NCBI RefSeq assembly: GCF_018143015.1
Contig: NC_054758.1
Span: 21,916,501-21,980,500, forward strand
Reading direction: 5' to 3'
From: Lytechinus variegatus
Lineage: Eukaryota; Echinodermata; Echinoidea; Temnopleuroida; Toxopneustidae
DNA: 64,000 nt
In this document: piece after piece, positions 48,281 to 60,200 of the stretch
How the letters are laid out: each line of letters starts with the position of its first letter
Position numbering within the stretch: the first letter of the stretch is position 1
Made by a program: the position numbers and the translations under genes
The notes under the pieces: model-generated
Database searches by the model: none
What the model was told of the DNA's origin: nothing
The model's input: the letters and a program-made list of their open reading frames with translations, nothing else

Positions 48281-51200
48281 TCACCCAGAAAAGCCAAATT
48301 CCTTTGCGTCGTCTTCGGTGATGTCACCATATCGCCACAGATTTTTCTGGAGACAAAGAGAGAGAAAGAGAATATTAATTCAAATCCGATTTGTTTACCC
48401 TAATGCAGATTAATATTCCTAAAGCAGCATAATCAAGACATGGGCCTGGCAGCAGCTAATCCTCCATCCCTTGGATCGTTGAACACAGGGTAGCTGCTAC
48501 TCGCATCTTTTAACGTCTGTTTGGTCAAACGCTGCCAGGACTTGAACTTCCTGACCACCGGGTTGTGAGATAGATGCTCTACCAACAACACACCCTTTAT
48601 TGGCAGGAATATTTCAATGGATCAAAATGGACGCTGGGAGGGGGTGGGGATGGGCTCAGGATCTCATCGTTTCTGATCAGGGAAAGGATTCATTTTATCA
48701 AGTATCAAGACTGCAACTCAGACTAACGAGATATATTTATAATCACAATGTTATCATTCTTAAGTTGAATGGAATGATTAATTGTCATCACTGTTGCATA
48801 GTCATTACCATCCCCAGGGGCCAGTAACACAAAGCTTAGCAATGATCGTAGAACATTTTTCTACGATTGATTCCATTGACTACAATTTACAATTGTAAAA
48901 ATCAAGCGTACGATCAATCGTTAACCTTTGTGTTACAGGACCCTGGGCTCCGTAACACAAAGGTTTGCGATGGATTGCAAATGTGTAAGAACCACATTGA
49001 TTAGTCCCTGGTCAGTATTTTAAACCACATGCGCGTGTCACATTGATATTGATTGGTCAGTTCATTTAGCGATTAATCGCTTATCTTTGTGTTACGGAAC
49101 CCTGGTCTCTACTAGAGAAGGAATCTCTACACATGAATAACAAGAAACCTATAATCAACATCCTACTGACCCTATAATTACCCCATCCATCCAGATAAGT
49201 ACCGCCTTGGTGTTCACTTTCAAATCATCACAGTTACATTCAAATTGAATAGGTGAATTTAGCAAATTTCGCCCAAATTTGGATTAGAGATTCGATCCAT
49301 AAGCCTTCTCTTTCTTCCCCAATTTTTAACTGTAATCTTCTAATTATATATATCATCTTTATTCGCACATTAAAAATGGCATGTTCACGTACATCTAAAT
49401 AGAGGGGAAAAAATACACAACATATCATACAAGTGCAAATAGGTTGTGGTCCCACTACCTGATGAAAGCTGTGAGGTAGTAAAAGAAAAGTCATGATAAG
49501 TACCATTCACAATTCCTCAAAAAACACTTACATGGGCTTTCTTGGCTACTTCTTGAGCTTTGGCGTATTCTGAGACAAGCTTGGCTAATCGTTTCTCTCG
49601 TCTCATCTCAGCTAGGATGAGGCCTTCTTTGAGTAAGCCTTCCGCCACATCTTCCTTCTTCTCTGGTGTGAGTAGAGTGACATACTCTAATGTTCCGTTC
49701 TTGTACTCCACATTGGCCAGGTAGGTGTTGTTCAATATGGTGGACTGTACTGCGTCTATAGCATCTAGACAATTCTCTTCCTACAAAGCAAAAACATCAA
49801 ATATAAAAAAAATACTTATATATATATAGTGCATGCGAAAGTATGATTTTGCATGCTAATTACGCATTAATTAGCATAATTAATCAATAGTAATTTTCGT
49901 AAAATAAATAACTGCAATTTCAAAGGCTATGTCCCAAGCAACATGCATGCCTATTTTTGGCACAATCGTGCGGTCAATGGCCATATGATCTATCTGGCCT
50001 ACTAGGGATTAAATCTAAATTTAAAATATGCTTCTTCAGTATACAGAAAGCTTTAATGATCTAATTGAAAGAACTCCTAGCACAGTTGAATATAACCATA
50101 TAAAAGACGAGCTATATATTTACATAATTCTAATATTATTTTAAAAGCAGAATATTATCATATTGTCATAATGTGAGGGCGTAGTGGTCTAGTGGTTACA
50201 AATCTTGTCTTTCAATCAGAGGGACGTGGGTTCGAATCCCAGCCATGGTGTGTTTTCCTTCAGCAAGAAATTTATCCACACTGTGCTGCACTCGACCCAG
50301 GTAAGGTGAATGGGTACCCAGAAGGATTTATTCCTTGAATGTTTTAGCACCAATACGGCAGTTAAACTACAGCCAAGATAATATGATACCAAGTATCAAG
50401 CGCAGTAGGGCATATGCAATTACAGAAGCTGCGCTATACCAATGGAACATAATATTATTTAATACTTACATCTTTTGGTAATTGTACACATGCTAGATGG
50501 TATTTCTGTGCCTGAGGAGCTTGCGTATGATAACCAGGGGGTAGACTCGCTAGACTCGAGGATGAAACCAATTCTCGCTGTAAAAAGAATAATGTAAGAC
50601 AATCAGTTATATGTCAACCTTCTATGACTCTAATTGACTATATAAAATCAATTACACAATCAGATATATCTCAACCTTTTAAGACTACATCAAAGCAATT
50701 TTGCAGATTAGACCATGCAAAGTATGTGATATCTGCATCTTCGAAGTTGAATTATGCCAAGGTCTGAAATATGTCTGCGATCCCATGATATTTGATTCAA
50801 TCAGAAATAATTTGTCATTACAATTCAGAATCGGAGTAGATCGTCACCCTATAATTCTGCATGTTTTTTAATACATCAATAGACAGTGGAGTATTCATTG
50901 ATATTGGAGGTTCAGGGCTGACACACTTTGATGTCTCCCTGTTTTTACAGCTTGATTTCTGTTCTCTAAAATTTAGATAACCAAAGTGAGTTCAGTGCTT
51001 CTCAACTGGTGGGCCGAGAAGCTCTCTCATGTGGGCTGTGAGAAGTTCCGGATGGAGAAAAAAAATAGAAGAAAAACTATAGTATATTTCACCAACCTGT
51101 CCAAACATGTTATGTCCGATTGTTCTATGAGGGTTAACTATTAGGCCCCCCCCCCTAAGATCTCGGCCGTTTATCGACCGATCCCGACCAAATTTGGTGT

Positions 51201-54200
51201 GTGGGTGTCTCATTATGTAATTTTACAAGAATGTGTTGTCAAATTTGTGATATTTATTATCATTTTTTATTCATATAATTAATTATGCAAATATTCAAAT
51301 TTTTTCAAGGAATTTTCATTTTTTTGTAGTTTTCCCCCCATTTTTTGAAAAAATGCAATGGAATCAAGCGTGTTAGTAGCTAGTCATGTAATCTAAAAGA
51401 CAGCTCACTCAACTGTATTGAAATTGTATAATTATTAGATTATAAAAGTAATTAGTTATGCGCATATGCTAATTTTTCTCGATAATATTCTTGTTTCCTT
51501 CTGTGTTTCCAAATTCTTATGTATTTCTTTGTGTTTAATTTATTATGTATTTCTTTGTTTTGAAATCTCTATTTTTTATTGTTTTTTAAATCTAGAATAG
51601 TTGGTGATAGCCCAAAAGAAATTAATGTGAGGAAAAACAGAAAAAAAACATTCATCTGACAACACTTCTTGTAAAACCCATACATTGTACACACAAAAGT
51701 CGATGGAAATTGCCATTTTCGGTGACATTGGTCACGAATATGTGCTATATCTCCGCAAGTGTACCCCCGATTTTCGCAAACAGGGTCTCAAAATGTGCGG
51801 GAGATGTGAAAGAAAAAAGTCTTGAAATTTCAGCGTATTATTTTTTTGCATTTAGAAATTATCGCGAAAAATGTCGAGGGGGGCCCCAGGCTATATAGGG
51901 TTAAGTATCATGTATATATTGCAAGCATGCACACTATGATGGTTTTGATCTTATTTTGATGAAAACCTCATGAGCATGCATAATTGTGTATGCAGTTAAT
52001 TGTCGCCCACTTAACAGACCTTTGCGAATGCAGATTAGTTCTCAAACTGTTTGTTTTGAATGTGCTTCACAGCTTTGTGTTCAAATGTCACAAAATATTT
52101 TTAATCAACTACAGGCTTAAATGCCTACTTTAAAGCTACTCACATTTCCGAAGTCAATGAAGAGTACAGTGACCTTGTCCCTTGATGATACTCTCTCAAC
52201 CTTAGCTCTGTACCATTGACCATCTAGAGCAAACTTGGCAGCACAGAGCTGACCAACCTGAGGTGTATAGGCTCCTTGGAGAGGAGGAGAAGCTTCTAAC
52301 TCGGCCCGTAGCTGAGTCATCAACTGTTCAAACTTGGGACCTGAACAAAGATTTAGGGGTTTTGGGAAAATGTAATAAAATTATTCTATGCTTCTAACTC
52401 GGCCCGTAGCTGAGTCATCAACTGCTCAAACTTGAGACCTGATTAAGCGGCAGTTTGAAAAAATGCACTGAAATTATTCTAACTGAACACATAGGTCATA
52501 GCCGATTTATCAAATGTTCAAACTTGGAAACCGAATAAAGATTAAGAAAGGATTTAGTAAGAAAATGATAAAGATATGATTCTCTTAAAAGCCATGAAGA
52601 TTATCACTCTGATAGCATGATCAAGGCACTCTTAGATTTCTGGCTGGAGGGACGAAAGACGGGGAGGAAAGAGGAGGCGGCCCTCATGATCTTTGCATTT
52701 TTAAGGCTTAAAGTATCACAATTGCAACTCAGACTAACGAGATATATTTATAATCACAATGTTATAATTCTAAAGTTGAATGGAATGATTTATTGTCATC
52801 ACTGTTGCATACATGTAGGTGATCCACAAGGAAACTCCGGGCAGATTCCTATAATCCTTATACAACAGCCTTTGGGTATATGAAATGCCAGTAGCTTGTT
52901 GGTAACTCATGATAGATGATTTATGAATTTCCCCTTTTCTTGATCTACTACCAAGGCATATCTGATCATTGAAAAAGGAACATTTTGCCTAGGTTTGAGT
53001 TTTGTTGGCTAATGTCCTGTAGCAGAATGTGCCTTTCAATCAACATGCTTCTGCTTCAGATTTGGAGCAGCAAAATTGAGAAACAGACAATGATTGTGAT
53101 ATAGAACATGTTCTTCTATTTGATCAAATAACTTCCGCAAAAAACTGTACATTGATTTTCCACGATATAAGTTATTTATCATCTTGCGTGCATACAGTTT
53201 GTGCAATATCAATGTAAAATCATGACCTGCTTCTTTCAACCCATAACCTAATCCATAATGACCATCATAGGGTCAAATATGAAGAGAATATTACAATGAC
53301 AGTCACATGTAAGGGAATCTATTAGCTAATCAATTAAAGGTCAAGTCCACCTCAGAAAATGTTGATTTGAATCAATAGAGAAAAATCAGACAAGCACAAT
53401 GCTGAAGATTTCATCAAAATCGGATGTAAAATAAGAAAGTTATGACATTTCAAAGTTTCGCTTATTTTTAACAAAATAGTTATATGAACGAGCCAGTTAC
53501 ATCCAAATGAGAGGTCGATGATGTCACTCACTCACTATTTCTTTTGTTTTTTATTGTTTGAATTATACAATATTTCAATTTTTATGAATTTGATGATTAG
53601 GACCTCCTTGCCTGAAGCACAAAATGTTAAAATAATGGAATTCCACGTGTTCAGGGAGAAATGAAACTTCATTTCACATGACAATGACGAGAAAATCAAA
53701 ATATTTCATATTTCAAACAATAAAAAACAAAAGAAATAGTGAGTGAGTGACATCATCGACATTCTCATTTGGATGTAACTGGCTCGTTCATATAATTGTT
53801 TTGTGAAATGAAGCGAAACTTTAAAATGTCATAACTTTCTTATTTTACATCCGATTTTGATGAAATTTTCAGTGTTATGCTTGTTGAATTTTTCTCTTTT
53901 TATTCAAATCAAGTTTTTGTTGGGGTGGACTTGTCCTTAATATCTCTCTCTGTTGGTCCATGATCAAACCCATCTACTCACCTGACTCAACATACTGCGC
54001 AAAGAAGTCCAGCTCCTTCCCAACCTCCGTTACCAAGATCTTGACATATTTAGGTTTCCGTTCCGTCTCTTCAACCTGCACTGTTTCAACCTGCTCCACG
54101 TAGCCTTCCCAAACCTAGGATTTCAAGAACAATGCCATCATTATTGTAAATTTCATTCTGGATTGAAGGAATCCAAAAAGACTAATTGGGCATTGCAAGG

Positions 54201-57200
54201 TATGTAATGGGCCACAGCAAGAAGTTGAGTTGTAATCAAATGCAAATCAATAACTAATTTCCATTTAATCAAAGAACTCATGCATGCATTTGGCGCTTAC
54301 AACAGATTTGGAAATGAATCTTTCCTATGGTAACTGCCACATAAAAAATCCTAGAGATTTTTTTTTATTGTAGTACTTACTATACAAGAACCGGGAAGCG
54401 TTTCATGAAAGTTGTCAGCACTGACAAGCTGGCTTTCTCCGACAGTTACCATAGTAACAGTCAGAGGCCAGTGCCTTACAGCCAATCAAAACCAAGGATT
54501 TCACTGATATTGTCAGCACCGCCAGGTTAGTCAGAGCTGACAACTTTCATGAAACACCCCCCTTGCATTTGGGGCTTACAATAGATTTGGAGTTGAATCC
54601 TTCTTATGGTACATGTAACTGCCACATAAAAAATCTGAGAGTTTTTTTGTATTGTAATATATACTATACAAGAACTGTCTATCATTACTATGATTATCAT
54701 TACCTTTAATTTGCTGGACTTTGCTTTATTTTCTGCATCTGAGATCTGTCTGGAATAGTTGCTTCTCTCTGCAGTGAAGTGCATCTTAGAGAGTCCTTGT
54801 TCCACCAGTGACACAGAGAGATTAACACCATCAACAAACAACCAACCAATCAAATTACCACCCTTATCCATGTTCTCAACTTCTACCTCCACCTACAAAA
54901 AAAAAGTAAAGAAAAAAATATGAAAATTAATCAATGTTGTTTGTCTTGAAGCATGTGTGTCTTCTATCTCATCTCAGTTTCATGAAATGTTTTTTATCTT
55001 AGTGGGTGACACATTAGCATGACACTGATAAATACATGTATATTAATTTTGACAGGTTATTCTCACTGCTTTATTTCAACCTTTCAATGTTGGTGTCGGT
55101 GACAATATGTCATATGTCACACCTTGCTAATTCTGGTTCATAGCTTTGAATAGAGACACAGAGAGATTATAAATGCCATCAACAAACCAATCAAGTTACC
55201 ACCTTCATCAATGTTCTCTAGTTAGACCTTCACCAAAAAAGATAAATTAAAGAACAATGAAAAAGCATTTTTGTGATAAATATGTGATAACGACAGTTAA
55301 CTGTTAAAAGTCAACTTCTCAATTTTGAGTATGTTCCTTGTTTTAATTACGTATTTGAGACACCTCTTTCCTCTTTTCAACTTGAGAATTCTGAGATGAT
55401 AGACAACGACTGTTATCAAAGATTTGGTACCTTTGCTTGAAAGGCATTCATGAGAAAACCTGCTTGTAAGAATATTCTAATACTTTTGTTTATTAATTAC
55501 TATCACTGGCAAGAGCTATTGGTGTGTTAGTTAAGTTGGTAGCAAGTCCGTCTCACAACTCTGGAGGTCAAGAGTTCAAACCCCGGCCCCGTCAGACCAA
55601 AAGACGTTAAAAGATAGGAGTTACTGCTACAATGATGCAAGAGATAGATCTACATCAATCTGGTACTGCACAATGGTTGCTAGACCCACGATCAATTGGG
55701 CAAAAAGAACTTAAGGGTTTTTTTTAGATTTAATTTCAAACAAGATATGGATTTTTTTCTGAATTTTTTCATCTATCTTACCTCTCTTTGTAGACATGTT
55801 TCTTTGGTGAATTGAAGAGCTTCTTCACCGAATGGTTCTCCCTGAGTAGGACCTCCTGGACCAGTCCTTGCCATACGTGGGCAGCTTATCCCTGTAATGA
55901 CAAAATATAACACGAGTAATGAATCAAGTAAAGACTTCAAATGGAAGGAAGGAAGGAAGGAAGGAAGGATGGAAGGATGGATGGAAGGATTGATGGATAG
56001 ATGGAAGGGATGGAGGGAGGGGTGGGTGGATGGATGAAAGTATGGATGGATGGATGGACTGATGGATTGATAGACGGACTACAGGAAGGATGGACGATTT
56101 GATTGCTTGATTGATTGATGAATGAACAAACGAACGAATGAGTGAGTGAATGAATGAATGAATGAACAAATGAATGAACGAACAAACGAACAAATGGAAT
56201 TATATGAACAAAGGAATGGAAATATCCATGATAGTTGTCAACAAGGAGTGCCAACCTCTTCAAACGAATTACAGTATTTTGAGAGATGAAAAAAAAAAGT
56301 TTTGGGTATATAAAGAGTATTTAAATTTTTAGCATCTCTGAGTTAAGATAATAGCAAGCCCTTCATGAAATGAGGTCCAGGGCTCCGTAACACAAAGATT
56401 AGCGATCAATCGCTAAATTAAACTGACCAATCAACATCAATGTTTCACGCGCATTTGGTTTAAAATACTGACCAGGGACCAATCAGTGTGGTTCTTACAC
56501 ATTTGCAATCCATCGCAAATCTTTGTGTTACGGAGCCCTGGTCATGAAATATTTCTGAGTATTGTACCAACCTGCAAGTAGGAATGTCATAAGGCATGTC
56601 TCTTTGGGTAAGAAGAGTCTTAGTCGAGATCCACTAGCGACAAACTCTACTACAGCTTCAGTTCGACCAGCTCGTTGAAGGAACGGTAAAAACTGCTTCG
56701 CCTTGGCAGAATCCTGTCAAAACAAAACATTGTTCATTCTGCATTTGGATTTGTAACAGTGATGGGAGGGGGGGGGGGTTAAATAATCTTAGGCAGGCAG
56801 ATTTTAAGTTCAAGCAACTAGAGACAAACTTTTCAATAAGGCTGCTCTTGACAACGAATGCTCTATGTTTTGAAAACATTTTTGCAAAATTCAATTGTTT
56901 TCATGGCAAGCTAATTTTCAGACCTTACACAATCACAATTAATTATCAGCTTAGAAAATCAATACTTGCCACTCTTTACCCAGGTGTAGGTACCAGGTAG
57001 GAAGAGATTACTTAAATTTTTAAACCTGATCCGAGTAGTTGTACTAAAGCCAAGGATAGTATTTATTTGCCAAGCTTAGGAACATTGTACTAAGGACCAC
57101 CTGTCTATTAATGTTGCATATTATTATCATTATTGGAATGTATTAATGAAATAGCCTTTATACCAGGTAAAACAAAAATTGCTTTTATCTTCAGGGGCTA

Positions 57201-60200
57201 TTTATCACAACTTACTCCCTAAATCTGCAATATCAGATAGGCTTTAATATTGCAATGGATGGGGATTTACTAGGGATCCTTTTTTCAGTTTCCAGAGCTC
57301 TTTTTAGCATTTCTGGGGCAAAATTGCACAAAACCCCAATGTATTTTTTTCCTCATACATACCCCTGATAGATCAGCGACTCTGTGAAGGGGTTGTTCCT
57401 TTTTACTATGTAAGCCTTTGACATTCTTGATGGCTCGTGTCTCTGCGGCTAATAGTTCATCATAGTGAGCCGACCGTTGATCATCGTCTTGTCTGTGACG
57501 TAGCGCTGTACATAGTCCCTTGCTCACCAATGCTTCAGCCACATTGCTGTATGACCAAAGGAAATAAACCTTGAGAATTACTGGTGTTTGCAAAGACACA
57601 GCTTATAACACAGTCCATTAAATGTCACAAGTTTTCTGCGATACCTTCTTGTAAATGCTGGTAAGTACTTAAAGCACAAGTCCACCCCAACAAAAACTTG
57701 ATTTGAATAAAAAGAGAAAAATTCAACAAGCATAACACTGAAAATTTCATCAAAATCGGATGTAAAATAAGAAAGTTATGACATTTTAAAGTTTCACAAA
57801 ACAGTTATATGCACATCTCGGTCGGTATGCAAATGAGGGAACTGATGACATCACTCACTCACTATTTCTTTTGTATTTTATTATATGAAATATGAAATAT
57901 TTTGATTTTCTCGCCATTGTCATGTGAAATGAAGTTTCATTCCTCCCTGAACATGTGGAATTCCATTATTTTAACATTTTGTGCTTCAGGCAAGGAGGTC
58001 CTAATCGTCAAATTCGTAAAAATTGAAATATTGTATAATTCAAACAATAAAAAACAAAAGAAATAGTGAGTGACATCATCGACTCTCTCATTTGGATGTA
58101 ACTGGCTCGTTCATATAACTATTTTGTTAAAAATAAGCAAAACTTTGAAATGTCATAACTTTCTTATTTTACATCCGATTTTGATGAAATTTTCAGCATT
58201 GTGCTTGTCTGATTTTTCTCTATTGATTCAAATTAACATTTTTCTGAGGTGGACTTGACCTTTAATATGCACAGGAAGGTATAGGAAAATGATCAAGAAG
58301 TATATCTTATATTATTTACTTGCATTTCCAGCTATTTCCCATTTCCTCAAACATTATCCAGGCAGTATTTCTCACCTTGACCAACCCTGGTATCAGGGCT
58401 TTGTGATTTTCTAATAAGAGGTTATTCGCCAGGGCATTTGTCAAAATATAACAGATAGCAGATTGTTTATGTCCCAATTAAAGAAAAATACAATTTTGAA
58501 ACTTGAAAATACAGTATGACATTTCCGCCATTTTGTATATTGGAGCAAATGGAAGAGTAATCCTTGCCCTATATCACAATGACAATCACCAATGAGGTCA
58601 ATTTAGAGCAGTCATAGGTGTAGTGATAAAAAAAAATTATAACTTAATTATCATTAGTACTATATTGTTAAACTTTCACCTTTCTGTTTATTTGACTTTT
58701 CTTTTTCTTCAAGTACAACTTTCCTTTTTGGGTTGGATTCCCCTTTTATTGATGGAAATGTCAAGTTACAATTACCAGCATTTGGCAAGGTGCAATGTGA
58801 CTGGTTGTAAGCATATGTTCAAAAGAATTGTAATTGATAGCAAAGCATAGCCCTTGGTCAGCTATATGAACATGTCACAGCTGATGCAAATTTATTGCCC
58901 CAGAGACAGAGAAGACAGATGGGGGTCTGCAACTCAGACTAACGAGATCATATATATAATCACAATGTGATATCATTCTTATAGTGAATGGAATGATTTG
59001 TGTGTCATCATTGTTGCTAAAATAAAATTGAAATTAATCCTTAAATTCTTCATTGTAATAAGTAAGGATATTTCCATAAAATATGAATGCCCGAGCCGGT
59101 CTATGTGAAGATGGGCTGGGACAGATTACTCTCTTATCTTTATTCGAAGGAAAGTGCTCTCAATATTTCATGGGTTGAGCTGTTTATGGGGGGGGGGGGG
59201 GTCCCTAACCCAATTATCTGAAATGGTTGCTTGTGCTTGTTTGTTGTGAAAGAAAAGGACAACATTCTTTTGTGATCATCAACATCATCATTACTATTAA
59301 TCTTTCAGTTTAATCTTCACTAATTCTTTTATCTTAAATGCTGGTTTGTTCTGTTGTTGTTTTATGTTTCTTTTATCCAATAATTCTCAATACCCTGTCA
59401 ATACTCTGATTGTGTGAGATTGGAATGTCAATTAATATGTCTAATTGAAAAAAAAACAAAGGGATTTCTAAGAAAATCTATAAAATAGAATCTATATACA
59501 GAGGGGCTCCAAAGTTTGTGAACCCTACAAGAAAATGAACATATTTAAAGTGTCCAAGTTCTGCCATCTTTTAGATATTTTATTGTGAAGTCGGGTGATG
59601 GAATATTACATTCAATAAAGTTTGTTTCTCTGGGTTCGTTGAACATTGTAGTGTTGTTGTCTACAATCAACACTCAGTGTGAAGGAGTGCATCTTGTGGT
59701 GGAATTCACTAACTTTTGAGCACATATCTGTAGAATGTCATTTCAGAAGGCCGTTTCATAAGGCTGTTAAGAGCGACTTTAAGAACGACTGGTCGTCCTT
59801 TCTTACGCACTAAACCGTCACCAATGTATATACCATTTACCACAAGGATCACCAGTCATTCTTAAAGTGCTCCTAACTTACAAACAGCTTTATGCAACAC
59901 CCACCAGGTGGCTTTTTCATAAAGCTGTTCGTAAGAATGACTTTATGCACGAATGGTGATTCTTTCTTGTGCTATGTGATATCCGTATGTAATTGAGTTA
60001 TGACCTAAGAAGATGTTCCAGTCGTACGTAAAGTCGTTCGGAACTTTACGAACAGCTTTATGAAACACCTACCAGGTGATTGAAAAGTCAATAAATGAAA
60101 TTGGAGAAAAAGATTCATGATATTGATGGAGTAGCTTACACTTGTCCAATGGTGACAAGGGAGAGTTGACGGACTGACACCGAGCGCGATTCCATAATAC

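Noticed and set aside
50173-50260. Possible tRNA gene
   Set aside because: A and B boxes are good, but no acceptor stem closes and the body continues into the SINE consensus seen elsewhere.
55924-56263. Two overlapping minus-strand frames rich in Ser, His, Phe and Pro
   Set aside because: They are translations of the GGAA/GGAT/GAAT tetranucleotide repeat.
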